This document shows, piece by piece, positions 8,797 through 17,262 of a stretch of DNA of 64,000 nucleotides. A model generated the notes under the pieces. The model was not told where the DNA came from, made no database searches, and saw only the letters and a list, made by a program, of their open reading frames with translations. Source of the DNA: Marinobacter nitratireducens (GTDB taxonomy: Bacteria; Pseudomonadota; Gammaproteobacteria; Pseudomonadales; Oleiphilaceae); the NCBI RefSeq assembly GCF_000708045.1, contig NZ_ANIE01000007.1:434001-498000 (forward strand), written 5' to 3'. The first letter of the stretch is position 1. Every line of letters begins with the position of its first letter. The translations under genes were made by a program, and so were the position numbers.

Positions 8797-10177
8797 ACTG
8801 TTCCCTATACTTGCGAACGATCTTCAGGGCCACGATGTTGAGGGCAAGTGTGACGATAAAGAGCATCATGCCCAGGGCGAAGGCCGAGAGTGTTTTCGCA
8901 CTGTCGAACTCCTGGTCACCGGTCAGCAACGTCACAATCTGTACCGTGACGGTTGTAACCGAGCTCAGCGGATTGGCAGTGAGATTTGCCGCCAGGCCCG
9001 CCGCCATGACCACGATCATGGTTTCACCAATAGCGCGCGAGGCTGCGAGCAGGATACCGCCCATAATACCCGGCAGGGCTGCAGGGAAAATCACATTCTT
9101 CATGGTCTCGGACTGGGTCGCCCCAAGCGCCAGGGAACCATCCCTCAGGGTTTGCGGAACTGCATTGATCACATCATCAGAGAGCGAGGAGACGAATGGA
9201 ATGATCATTACGCCCATTACCAGCCCTGCCGCCAGCGCGCTTTGTGCGGAGGCTTCCAGGCCGATGATGTCCGCCAGGTCACTGATGAATGGCGCCACGG
9301 TCAGGGCCGCGAAAAAGCCATAAACGACGGTCGGAACACCCGCCAGCATTTCCAGCAAGGGTTTGAGAATGGCCCTCCCACGCTTGGATGCGTATTCCGA
9401 GAGGTACACGGCAGACATCAGGCCAACCGGTACCGAGACCACCAATGCGATGAAAGAAATCAGCAATGTGCCGGTAAACAGGGGAATAACCCCGAAAGCG
9501 CCTTCCGAGCCTACCTGATCAGCACGCAAAGCTGTCTGTGGACTCCATGTCGTTCCGAACAGGAACTCGGTAATCGGTACCTTGCCAAAAAAGCGAACAG
9601 TCTCGAAAATCACCGAAAACACAATGCCGACGGTTGTCAGGATCGCGACACCCGCGCAGATGAAGAAAATCCAGCGCAAGGTCCGCTCAACGTTTTCCCG
9701 GGCATTGATGTGAGGCTGCACCCGCGACCAGGCAAACCCGCCGCCAAGCACCGCGATCAGAATGACCAGCATGGTCTTGAAGTTACTGCTGCGATCCCTG
9801 AGGTTTTCGAGTAGATCCGCGGCTCCAACCACCGGTTTCGGGACAAAGTTCGGATCCAGCTTTCCCGCCGCGACGTTGCTGATTTGAGACAGCACCAGGC
9901 TGGCCTCTCCTTCAGACTTGGGCGCAACATCCGCTGGCAGGGAGGAAACCACCACATTCTGGATAACCTTGCCTTCGAAGGCCGTCCAGGCACCAAGCAG
10001 AATCAACGCCGGGATAGCACACCACAGTGCGGCTCGGGCAGCGTAATAAAACGGCAACGCCTTGAGGTTGCGAATACCACCAAATGGTTCAGCCACGGTG
10101 CGTGACCTCATAAAGGCCAGCATGTAAGCAACCACGGCGATCACAAGAACCAGGGGAAGCAGGTTGGCCGTATGCAT
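8789..10177 (-). CDS. pstC: Phosphate ABC transporter permease PstC (long form)
   Basis: A 462-residue inner-membrane permease, longer than E. coli PstC (319). An N-terminal helix pair (about 8-60) and a periplasmic linker precede the membrane domain. The ABC-contact segment is DGSLALGATQSETMKNVIFP. The ATG at 10177 is chosen: 30 further codons are open upstream but are polar and lead away from the first helix. A small hairpin (TTCAGCC/GGCTGAA, 10218-10236) lies in the leader. It is the first permease gene after the pstS terminator and overlaps pstA. Confidence 0.93.
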   Translation of the reverse strand: MHTANLLPLVLVIAVVAYMLAFMRSRTVAEPFGGIRNLKALPFYYAARAALWCAIPALILLGAWTAFEGKVIQNVVVSSLPADVAPKSEGEASLVLSQISNVAAGKLDPNFVPKPVVGAADLLENLRDRSSNFKTMLVILIAVLGGGFAWSRVQPHINARENVERTLRWIFFICAGVAILTTVGIVFSVIFETVRFFGKVPITEFLFGTTWSPQTALRADQVGSEGAFGVIPLFTGTLLISFIALVVSVPVGLMSAVYLSEYASKRGRAILKPLLEMLAGVPTVVYGFFAALTVAPFISDLADIIGLEASAQSALAAGLVMGVMIIPFVSSLSDDVINAVPQTLRDGSLALGATQSETMKNVIFPAALPGIMGGILLAASRAIGETMIVVMAAGLAANLTANPLSSVTTVTVQIVTLLTGDQEFDSAKTLSAFALGMMLFIVTLALNIVALKIVRKYREQYD

Positions 10178-10278
10178 AGAGTTCTCTGTTTCGTGTGAAT
10201 GTCGAGTTCTAGAACCATTCAGCCCTGTCGGCTGAACGGGCCTGCGTATTGAGCCACTTGAGCCCATCCAGACGCAAC

Positions 10279-10312
10279 AAAAGAACGCGAACCTTCGGGC
10301 TCGCGTTCTTTT
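10279..10312 (-). terminator. Terminator/attenuator between pstS and pstC
   Basis: A 12-bp perfect stem (AAAAGAACGCGA at 10279-10290, TCGCGTTCTTTT at 10301-10312) extends into a CC-TTCG-GG cap. On the minus strand it reads into TTCTTTTGTTGC. Located 48 bases after the pstS stop, it should end most pstS transcripts, with partial read-through into pstC. This would explain high binding-protein and lower permease expression. Confidence 0.85.
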
Positions 10313-10360
10313 CTATCATCCCTGATAACCTTCTTTATTAATACTTCTGACCAGTCAGCC

Positions 10361-11419
10361 TTACAGCTCAGCAGCTGTCAGCGGGGTCAGGTTCTTGACG
10401 CGCTTGACCACTTCCATGCGAGTTTTGCGCGGGTTCGGGATCAGGCCTACATCAACCAGGTAGCCGTTGTCACCCCAAGCGCCTTCGCTGGTGAACTCGG
10501 CAACATACTCCTGGATACCAGGAACAACACCAACGTGAGCGTTCTTGATGTAGAAGTACAGGGAACGCGCTACCGGGTAGGCTTCGTCAGCAATGGTTTC
10601 CGGAGTCGGACCAACACCGTTGATGGTCGCAGCCTGGATCTTGCCGGAGTTTTCCATCAGGAAGCTGTAGCCAAAGATACCAAATGCGTGGTCATCCTGC
10701 TCCAGACGCTGAACGATCAGGTTGTCATTCTCACCAGCTTCAACGAAAGGACCGTCTTCACGCATGCTGTGGCAGATGGACTTGTACTTGGACTTGTCCT
10801 GCTTCTTGATCGCCTTGATCCAGTCATACTTCTTGCAACCACCTTCCATTGCGATTTCAACGAAGGCGTCACGGGTACCAGAGGTCGGAGGCGGACCCAT
10901 AACGAAAATCTCTTCGTTCGGCAGGCTGGAATCGATATCGCTCCACTTCTCGTACGGGTTGGCAACCAGTTTCTCGCCACCCTTCGGATCAGGAACTTCC
11001 TTGGCCAGGGCCAGGAAAATCTGCTTCAGGGACAGATCCACGGCAGGGCCGTTCTTGGAGTTGGCAATCACGATACCGTCAGAACCAATCTTCACTTCGG
11101 TGATGTCTTCAACGCCGTTGCTGGCACACAGCTCAACTTCGCTCTTCTTGATACGACGAGAGGCGTTGGTGATGTCAGGATGCTGGGTACCGATGCCAGC
11201 ACAGAACAGCTTCAGACCGCCGCCAGAACCGGTGGACTCGAGCTTCGGAGTCGGGAAGTCGGTGTTACGGCCAAAACGCTCGGCAACCACGGTAGCAAAC
11301 GGGTATACAGTGGAAGAACCCACGATGTTAATGGTATCACGAGCCATGGCCGGTGCGGACACCGCTGCAATGCTGCCAGCCAGGGCAACAGAGGCAACAA
11401 CTGATTTAAGCTTCATCAC
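10361..11419 (-). CDS. pstS: Periplasmic phosphate-binding protein
   Basis: A 352-residue exported protein with a Sec signal peptide (cleavage likely after ...VSAPAMA) followed directly by the phosphate-binding loop NIVGSSTVYPFA. STGSGGGLKLFC and a TSGTRDAF segment contribute further ligands. It captures phosphate for PstCAB. The first codon is GTG with an adjacent ATG (11414-11416); GGAGA at 11426-11430 fits either. Three cysteines are unusual for PstS and could form a disulfide. A Pho box lies about 80 bases upstream. The 352-residue form with an intact GSSTVYP motif matches marine PstS types rather than the shorter E. coli class. Confidence 0.96.
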   Translation of the reverse strand: MMKLKSVVASVALAGSIAAVSAPAMARDTINIVGSSTVYPFATVVAERFGRNTDFPTPKLESTGSGGGLKLFCAGIGTQHPDITNASRRIKKSEVELCASNGVEDITEVKIGSDGIVIANSKNGPAVDLSLKQIFLALAKEVPDPKGGEKLVANPYEKWSDIDSSLPNEEIFVMGPPPTSGTRDAFVEIAMEGGCKKYDWIKAIKKQDKSKYKSICHSMREDGPFVEAGENDNLIVQRLEQDDHAFGIFGYSFLMENSGKIQAATINGVGPTPETIADEAYPVARSLYFYIKNAHVGVVPGIQEYVAEFTSEGAWGDNGYLVDVGLIPNPRKTRMEVVKRVKNLTPLTAAEL

Positions 11420-11500
11420 GTCAAGTCTCCATTTATTTGGTTTGGACGTTGTCTTGATCTCGGATCTGCTTTACCGATGAGGGCAGACTAATGGCTCTGT

Positions 11501-11518
11501 GTGACAGCTTTGTTACAA
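11501..11518 (-). promoter_or_regulatory. Pho box upstream of pstS
   Basis: On the minus strand the bases read TTGTAAC-AAAG-CTGTCAC: two 7-mers spaced by four bases, matching the PhoB direct-repeat consensus CTGTCAT-N4-CTGTCAT. It replaces a -35 element; a weak CATTAG about 7-11 bases downstream could be the -10. This implies PhoB activation of the pst operon under phosphate limitation. phoB and phoR are not in the window. Confidence 0.82.
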
Positions 11519-11621
11519 CCACTGAAATAATAGTCACGTTTGCAGAAAACTGCTTGCAGCATGGCCTCAGGCCATTAACATGCGTGGATAAAACAATTCC
11601 AGGCTCAAAAAGGCAGAATCC

Positions 11622-12026
11622 ATGACAGCACTTGATGACGACAAACCCGCCCCACGCGGCGAATTGACCATCCAGGTTATCCCCCTCCCTTCTGACACCA
11701 ACGCAAACGGCGACGTATTCGCGGGCTGGCTGGTCAAGCAGATGGATATGGCCGCGGCCACCATGGCAGGACGCATTTCCCAGGGTCGAAATGCCACCGT
11801 TGCCATGGATCGCATGGAATTCCTGTCTCCGCTGCGGGTGGGTTCCCAGGTCGGGTGTTACTGCGAGCTGGTGGACATCGGTCGCAGCTCAATGAAAATC
11901 AAGGTAGAGGTCTGGACGCTGGACCGAACCGCCAAGCACCCGCGGAAAGTAACCGAAGGACTGTTTGTGTACGTGGCCATTGATGAGCACGGCCGCATTC
12001 GCGAGGTTCCCGAACAGAATCGCTGA
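11622..12026 (+). CDS. yciA: Acyl-CoA thioesterase, hotdog fold (YciA-like)
   Basis: A 134-residue single hotdog domain. The segment NANGDVFAGWLVKQMDMAAA contains the catalytic Asp and the hotdog helix, and RMEFLSPLRVGSQV follows, as in YciA. These cytosolic enzymes hydrolyse a broad range of acyl-CoAs. The gene stands alone on the plus strand, diverging from pstS and converging on the MFS gene with 16 bases between stops. Confidence 0.92.
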   Translation: MTALDDDKPAPRGELTIQVIPLPSDTNANGDVFAGWLVKQMDMAAATMAGRISQGRNATVAMDRMEFLSPLRVGSQVGCYCELVDIGRSSMKIKVEVWTLDRTAKHPRKVTEGLFVYVAIDEHGRIREVPEQNR

Positions 12027-12042
12027 TTGCCCTTCCCCCGGA

Positions 12043-13209
12043 TCAGCCAGCTCGTCTCAGGGACCACAGACCAAGCACTGGTCCGGGCACCAGAAGCAGG
12101 ACAACCCAGACACCAAACTGGCCCCACAGGCCACTGGTCAACCAAATCGCCGGCAAGGTCAGTCCAAACCCAACCGCGTTCATCACCGCCAGCGATGACC
12201 CAACCGACTCCCTGGGCGCCGCGGCGGACGCCAGCGCAGAAAACTGCGGCGAATCGGTCACCACGGCCACACCCCAGACCAGCAGCAAGAGCACCAGCAG
12301 AGCCGGCGACCATCCGCTCAGTAACGGGTAGACCAGGCACATGGTCCCTGAAACCCTGAGCGCCCACCCGGCGACCCACTCGCTGCCCCTGCCACGACTC
12401 AGCCATCCACCGACAAAGCAGCCAATGCCACCAATACCAATGATGGCAAACGAGAACCAGGGGATCAGGGTTTCCCCCCCTTCCATACGGGCCAGTTCTC
12501 GACCCACCAAAAGCGGCACCAGAGTCCAAAACGCGTATAGCTCCCACATGTGCCCGAAGTACCCCCCTGCGACCGCCCGGAACCGGGAAACACGTAATGC
12601 GGCCAAGCCCTGCTGCAGGGGAATCGCCCCCCGGCTTGTCGGCAGATGCGGACCATCACCCAGAAGGTAGATCAGGCCGCCCCCCAGCAACGCCAGCAAA
12701 GAGGCTCCCCAGAGCGGCCACTCCCAGGGCATCCCGGGTGTTGCGCCCCGCATGAGATGTGGCAACGCCGTTCCCAGGGTCAGCATACCAACCAGCCAGG
12801 CCAGCGCTGAGCCGGCATATTTTGGCGTCCAGGCAATCACCATTTTCATACCCAGGGGATAGATACCAGCGAGACATAGGCCGGTTATGAACCGGAACAG
12901 AAAAGCAGATGCCGGGTCATTGGCGACCAGAACGAAAACTCCGTTGGACAGAGCCCCGACAAGACTGGCCACCGCAAAAATCCGGCTGGCCCCAAAGCGA
13001 TCCGCCAGTCCGGTGACCGCCAGTGTCAGCGTCCCGGAAATAAAGCCTGCCTGAACCGCCAGCGTCAGACGACCAAGATCCACCTCCGTCAGCCCCAGCT
13101 CATGGGACAGCGACAACCAGACGCCATTGATACTGAACCAGAGCGAGGTCCCGAACAGTTGCGCCAGCACGATCACCAATAACGGATTTCGCCTGAGAAA
13201 GGTGTTCAT
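12043..13209 (-). CDS. MFS transporter of unknown substrate
   Basis: A 388-residue membrane protein with about 12 predicted helices and an MFS loop 2-3 motif (GLADRFGASRIFA, about 69-81). The N-terminus (LLVIVLAQLFGTSLWFS) is already helix 1, so there is no large soluble domain. It sits next to arsJ on the same strand, with a gap of about 98 bases that could hold its own promoter. It is not ArsJ itself, and no substrate can be named. Its position makes an organic arsenical or a related stress compound possible, but this is only neighbourhood inference. Confidence 0.75.
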   Translation of the reverse strand: MNTFLRRNPLLVIVLAQLFGTSLWFSINGVWLSLSHELGLTEVDLGRLTLAVQAGFISGTLTLAVTGLADRFGASRIFAVASLVGALSNGVFVLVANDPASAFLFRFITGLCLAGIYPLGMKMVIAWTPKYAGSALAWLVGMLTLGTALPHLMRGATPGMPWEWPLWGASLLALLGGGLIYLLGDGPHLPTSRGAIPLQQGLAALRVSRFRAVAGGYFGHMWELYAFWTLVPLLVGRELARMEGGETLIPWFSFAIIGIGGIGCFVGGWLSRGRGSEWVAGWALRVSGTMCLVYPLLSGWSPALLVLLLLVWGVAVVTDSPQFSALASAAAPRESVGSSLAVMNAVGFGLTLPAIWLTSGLWGQFGVWVVLLLVPGPVLGLWSLRRAG

Positions 13210-13307
13210 GATTGTTCTTCTTTTTCCGAGGGCATGACATCACTCTATATTCTGTGTGCCGGTAAAACCCATGCTACTTTGGTGCTTTCACCAGGTTTGG
13301 GAGTGCT

Positions 13308-14501
13308 TCATGCAGGCGCAGGATGCCTCTCGGGCAACATGACCGAGAGAAGGGAAGCCGTCGCCACCAGCAAGGTAGATATCCACAGGCAGGCTTCCAA
13401 CCCGTATACCTGATAGATCCAGCCGGAAAGCACCGTTCCCAGCAGCCGACCTGCCGCGTTGGACATGTAGTAGAAGCCCACGTCCAGTGACACACCATCG
13501 CCCCTGGCGTAGCTGACAATCAGATAGCTGTGCAGGGAGGAGTTGATCGCAAACAGAACCCCAAACAGCAATAGCCCGCCGACAACCACGAAATGCGGCG
13601 ATCCGCCGGCGGCCAATCCGACAGCAATGGCGGCAGGTACCAGAGCAAGAGAGACAGCCCACAGCACGACCGCCTGTTTGCCTTCACGGTGACCGGTCAG
13701 ACGTGGCGCAACAGTCTGCACAAAGCCATAACCAACGACCCAGATCGCCAGGAAGCCTCCGACTTTCCAGAAATCCCAGCCAAATACCGTGTGTAAATAG
13801 ACCGGCAACGCCACCACGAACCAAACGTCCCGGGCTCCAAACAGAAACAGGCGAGCGGCGGACAACACGTTGATGGCCCGGCTTTGGGAGAACATATCGG
13901 TGAACTTGGGCTTGGCCTTGCTCTTCCCCAGCTCCTGCCTGAGCAGGAACAGGCTGGCCAGCCAGACCAACCCAAGAGCCACGGCCATGGCTATGACTGC
14001 CCCCTTGAATTCCAGGGTCATCAACAAAACGCCACCGAGGAAAAAGCCCACACCTTTAAGCGTGTTCTTGGAGCCGGTCAGGATCGCGACCCATTTGTAG
14101 AGCCTCCCCTGCTGCTCATTCGGCACCAGTAGCTTGATGCCACTCTTCGCCGACATCTTGTTCAGGTCCTTGGCGATGCCAGACAATGCCTGGGCTGCCA
14201 TCACCCAGGGCACCGTGAGCATGGCGGCCGGCACCGCAAGCATCCCCAGCGCCACAATCTGGAGAAACAGTCCCAGATTCATGGTCCGGTTCAGCCCCAT
14301 GCGGGCACCCAGATACCCGCCCACCAAATTGGTCACCACCCCGAAAAACTCGTAGAAGATAAACAACAACGCGATTTCCAGCGGCGAGTAGCCCAGCTGG
14401 TGGAAATGCAGCACTACCAGCATACGCAGGGCGCCATCCGTCAGGGTAAAGGCCCAGTAATTGCCGGTGATCACAAGGTACTGACGGATGGCGGATGTCA
14501 T
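13308..14501 (-). CDS. arsJ: Organoarsenical (1-arseno-3-phosphoglycerate) efflux MFS transporter
   Basis: A 397-residue MFS protein with the ArsJ-like N-terminus MTSAIRQYLVITGNYWAFTL, then LTDGALRMLVVLHFHQLGY. In characterised systems a dedicated GAPDH makes 1-arseno-3-phosphoglycerate from arsenate, and ArsJ exports it, giving arsenate resistance without reduction. Here the GAPDH gene lies directly upstream, with only one base between its TGA and this ATG, so the two are translationally coupled. The ATG at 14501 is preferred over the open frame continuing 25 codons upstream into the GAPDH gene. About 12 helices are predicted. Confidence 0.92.
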   Translation of the reverse strand: MTSAIRQYLVITGNYWAFTLTDGALRMLVVLHFHQLGYSPLEIALLFIFYEFFGVVTNLVGGYLGARMGLNRTMNLGLFLQIVALGMLAVPAAMLTVPWVMAAQALSGIAKDLNKMSAKSGIKLLVPNEQQGRLYKWVAILTGSKNTLKGVGFFLGGVLLMTLEFKGAVIAMAVALGLVWLASLFLLRQELGKSKAKPKFTDMFSQSRAINVLSAARLFLFGARDVWFVVALPVYLHTVFGWDFWKVGGFLAIWVVGYGFVQTVAPRLTGHREGKQAVVLWAVSLALVPAAIAVGLAAGGSPHFVVVGGLLLFGVLFAINSSLHSYLIVSYARGDGVSLDVGFYYMSNAAGRLLGTVLSGWIYQVYGLEACLWISTLLVATASLLSVMLPERHPAPA

Positions 14502-14502
14502 A

Positions 14503-15507
14503 TCAGGCGAGACCCACCCTGAGCGCAAGCTCTGCTGTCCGGTTGGCATAGCCCCACTCGTTGTCGTACCAGGCATAGATTTTCACCTGGGTACCATTGA
14601 TCACGAGCGTCGACAGGGCATCGACAATGGACGACCGGGGGTCCGTCTTGTAATCAATTGACACCAGGGGGCGCTCCTCGTAGCCCAGAATACCGCTCAA
14701 CTCGCCCTCTGCGGCCTCTTTCAGCATTCGGTTCACCGCTTCCCGGTCCGTCGGCTGCTCCACTTCAAACACGCAGTCGGTCAGCGAAGCATTGGTCAGT
14801 GGCACCCGCACGGCATGGCCATCGAGGCGGCCTTTCAGCTCCGGGAAAATCTCGATGATTGCGGTTGCCGAACCGGTCGAGGTTGGTATCAGCGAACTGC
14901 CACACGACCTCGCCCGACGCAGGTCCTTGTGGGGGGCATCGATGATGGTCTGGGTATTGGTCAGACTGTGGATCGTAGTGATGGAGCCATGCCTGATACC
15001 CAGGTTCTCATGAATAACCTTCACAACCGGTGCGAGGCAGTTGGTGGTGCAGGAGGCGGCGGTCACAATCCGGTCAGTGGCCGGATCGAAAATGCCCTCA
15101 TTCACACCGAGCACGATGTTCTTGGCGCCCGCTTCCTTCACTGGGGCAGTCACCACAACCCGCTTCACGCCCTGATCCAGGTACGCCTGAAGGACATCCA
15201 CTTTCCGGTTCACACCACTGGCTTCGATCACCAGATCGCAAGCGGACCAGTCCGTCTCTGCAATGGAGCGGTTATGGGTCACCCGGATACGCTGGTCACC
15301 AATAGCGATTTCCTGGCCATGGGCGACCGCTTCATGGTCCCAGGTGCCATGCACACTGTCGAAATTCAGCAGGTGCGCGAGTGTGCCGGAGTCCGCGCCG
15401 GGATCATTGATGGCAACGAACTCCATTTCTGGCCAGCCCCAGGCCGCTCTCAGTGCCAGGCGACCAATACGACCAAACCCGTTGATTCCTACTTTGATCT
15501 TTTTCAT
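14503..15507 (-). CDS. ArsJ-associated glyceraldehyde-3-phosphate dehydrogenase
   Basis: A 334-residue GAPDH with NAD-binding GFGRIGR (10-16), catalytic SCTTNC (Cys153) and the active-site histidine in [10 protein letters not shown] (near 180). Complete and of normal length, it should oxidise glyceraldehyde 3-phosphate. In the arsenate pathway it uses arsenate in place of phosphate to make 1-arseno-3-phosphoglycerate for ArsJ. Placement between arsR and arsJ, rather than beside glycolytic genes, is the evidence for the arsenic role. It starts 46 bases after the end of arsR and is likely cotranscribed with it. Confidence 0.93.
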   Translation of the reverse strand: MKKIKVGINGFGRIGRLALRAAWGWPEMEFVAINDPGADSGTLAHLLNFDSVHGTWDHEAVAHGQEIAIGDQRIRVTHNRSIAETDWSACDLVIEASGVNRKVDVLQAYLDQGVKRVVVTAPVKEAGAKNIVLGVNEGIFDPATDRIVTAASCTTNCLAPVVKVIHENLGIRHGSITTIHSLTNTQTIIDAPHKDLRRARSCGSSLIPTSTGSATAIIEIFPELKGRLDGHAVRVPLTNASLTDCVFEVEQPTDREAVNRMLKEAAEGELSGILGYEERPLVSIDYKTDPRSSIVDALSTLVINGTQVKIYAWYDNEWGYANRTAELALRVGLA

Positions 15508-15553
15508 GACGTTCTCCCGTCAAACCTGTTCCTTGAATTAAACGCGCCGGACA

Positions 15554-15931
15554 TTACGAGCATGGGACACCGGAAAGCTCGTTCATCAGTCGTAACCGCT
15601 GCACCGGAATCTCAATAAGGTGACGACTGTTGTCCGCGGCCGCCTGAACAATCTGCTCAACCCAGGACGGTAGCTCCGGACGGAGCGAGTAATAGATCCA
15701 CTGCCCCCGACGTTCGGAATGCACCAACCCTGCTCCTCTGAGTGTAGCCAGCTGCCGGCTCACTTTCGGTTGCGGCACATCGAAAGCCTCGGTCAACTCG
15801 CACACGCACAAAGGGCCGTTATCAAGGATCAACAACAGCGCGCCAAGCCGGAAGTCATCCCCCAATGCCTTGAGTACTTTGACCGCGTCCTGATCAGCCG
15901 GTTTCGATCCGACACTTTTTGCCTGATTCAT
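15554..15931 (-). CDS. arsR: ArsR-family arsenic-responsive repressor
   Basis: A 125-residue winged-helix repressor. The metalloid-binding motif LCVCEL places Cys42 and Cys44 at the start of the DNA-binding helix, and the recognition helix is QPKVSRQLATL. As(III) binding releases the operator. The ATG at 15931 is chosen because GGAA lies 10 bases before it; the longer open frame back to 15997 would run through the operator palindrome and a TATAAA -10 element. It heads arsR-GAPDH-arsJ and diverges from acr3. Confidence 0.88.
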   Translation of the reverse strand: MNQAKSVGSKPADQDAVKVLKALGDDFRLGALLLILDNGPLCVCELTEAFDVPQPKVSRQLATLRGAGLVHSERRGQWIYYSLRPELPSWVEQIVQAAADNSRHLIEIPVQRLRLMNELSGVPCS

Positions 15932-15961
15932 CACAAGGGTTCCACTGACTGTACCGCTCGA

Positions 15962-15983
15962 CATATTCGATTTTTCGAATATG
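15962..15983. promoter_or_regulatory. Probable ArsR operator in the divergent ars promoter
   Basis: A perfect 9-bp inverted repeat, CATATTCGA-TTTT-TCGAATATG, lies between arsR and acr3. On the minus strand a TATAAA is immediately upstream of it, so the palindrome covers the arsR transcription start. On the plus strand TATACT (15988-15993) is a candidate -10 for acr3. One operator could therefore control both directions. Confidence 0.78.
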
Positions 15984-16039
15984 CCTTTATACTGCATACT
16001 AGTCAGCCCCGAACATCACGTAAAGGACAAGGCAACCAG

Positions 16040-16123
16040 ATGACCACCGCCAACCTTCCGAACGTCAACCCAGATCTGTTCAACGCTCAATCTGAGACTG
16101 GAAACACCCATGGGATTCTTTGA
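16040..16123 (+). CDS. 27-codon leader frame overlapping the start of acr3
   Basis: ATG at 16040 with AAAGGACAAGG upstream opens a 27-residue hydrophilic frame (MTTANLPNVNPDLFNAQSET... ending GIL) that stops 14 bases inside acr3 in another frame. acr3 itself has a poor ribosome binding site. Either this is a leader peptide coupling translation to acr3, or it is the displaced N-terminus of ACR3: removing one base near the CCC at 16107-16109 would join the two frames. Whether it is translated is unproven. Confidence 0.45.
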   Translation: MTTANLPNVNPDLFNAQSETGNTHGIL

Positions 16124-17132
16124 ACGTTATCTGTCGGTATGGGTGGCACTGGCCATCGTCGCAGGCGTGGCACTTGGCCAGTGGGCACCTGCAATACCGG
16201 AAACCCTCTCCCGCTTTGAATACGCCCAGGTTTCCATCCCCATCGCCATCCTGATCTGGGCGATGATTTTCCCGATGATGGCTCAGATCGACTTCAGTGC
16301 CGTGGTTGGTGTCCGGAAAGAGCCGAAGGGACTGGCCATTACCACCATCGTCAACTGGCTGATCAAGCCCTTCACCATGTTTGCCATTGCCTGGTTCTTC
16401 CTGATGGTGGTGTTCGAACCGTGGATATCCCGGGAGCTTGCCAGCGAGTACCTGGCCGGCGCGATCCTGCTCGGTGCGGCGCCCTGTACCGCCATGGTGT
16501 TTGTCTGGAGCTACCTGACCCGCGGCGATGCGGCCTACACCCTGGTTCAGGTCTCCCTGAATGACATCATCATGCTCTTCGCCTTCGCGCCGATTGTGGT
16601 CTTCCTGCTCGGCATTTCCGATATCCGGGTGCCCTGGGACACAGTGATTCTCTCCGTGGTTCTCTACATTGTGATTCCGCTAACCGCCGGCTATCTCACT
16701 CGCCGCATCCTGATTGCCCGCCACAACACGCAATGGTACGACGAGGTGTTCATGAAGCGGCTGGCCCCGGTCACACCCGCTGCATTGATCGTGACGCTGG
16801 TGCTGCTCTTCGCGTTTCAGGGTGAGGTCATCCTGAACAACCCGCTGCACATCGCCCTGATTGCCGTGCCGCTAATCGTACAAACGGTATTTATTTTCCT
16901 GTTGGCCTACGGCTGGGCCCGACTCTGGAAAGTCCGGCACTGCATCGCAGCCCCAGGTGCCATGATCGGCGCAAGCAACTTCTTTGAACTCGCCGTTGCC
17001 GCTGCGATCGCCCTGTTTGGCCTGCAGTCGGGCGCAGCACTGGCCACCGTGGTGGGCGTACTGGTAGAGGTGCCGTTGATGCTGGCGCTGGTCAGAATTG
17101 CCAACCGCACCCGGGATCATTTCCCTCAATAG
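16110..17132 (+). CDS. acr3: ACR3-family arsenite efflux permease
   Basis: A 340-residue inner-membrane carrier with 10 predicted helices. The conserved metalloid-binding cysteine lies in GAAPCTAMVFVWS (Cys126), and the conserved acidic residue in VGVLVEVPLML (about residue 322). It extrudes As(III) using the proton gradient. It diverges from arsR across a shared operator. No arsenate reductase (arsC) gene is next to it, so arsenite must be made by a reductase elsewhere or taken up as such. The start at 16110 lacks a clear Shine-Dalgarno and is overlapped by a short upstream frame. Confidence 0.93.
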   Translation: MGFFERYLSVWVALAIVAGVALGQWAPAIPETLSRFEYAQVSIPIAILIWAMIFPMMAQIDFSAVVGVRKEPKGLAITTIVNWLIKPFTMFAIAWFFLMVVFEPWISRELASEYLAGAILLGAAPCTAMVFVWSYLTRGDAAYTLVQVSLNDIIMLFAFAPIVVFLLGISDIRVPWDTVILSVVLYIVIPLTAGYLTRRILIARHNTQWYDEVFMKRLAPVTPAALIVTLVLLFAFQGEVILNNPLHIALIAVPLIVQTVFIFLLAYGWARLWKVRHCIAAPGAMIGASNFFELAVAAAIALFGLQSGAALATVVGVLVEVPLMLALVRIANRTRDHFPQ

Positions 17133-17139
17133 CGCTTCA

Positions 17140-17166
17140 AGCCCTCCCTCAATTTTGGGGAGGGCT
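17140..17166 (+). terminator. Hairpin after acr3
   Basis: A 9-bp stem AGCCCTCCC / GGGAGGGCT with a 9-base loop lies 8 bases after the acr3 stop. There is no U-tract on either strand, so termination here would be partial or Rho-assisted. Confidence 0.45.
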
Positions 17167-17262
17167 ACCGCCCTGTAACTGTTCAGCCCTGCGGCACCCT
17201 GCTAATATCCGACCCGGTTTTCTGAGCCGATACGCCAACCCACGGAATCGAATGGACTGATC

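Noticed and set aside
10535-11404. 289-codon plus-strand frame opposite pstS
   Set aside because: Shadow of pstS, whose signal peptide and phosphate-binding motifs are clear.
15932-15997. Longer arsR start at 15997
   Set aside because: It would place the operator palindrome and a -10 element inside the coding region; the ATG at 15931 has a ribosome binding site.
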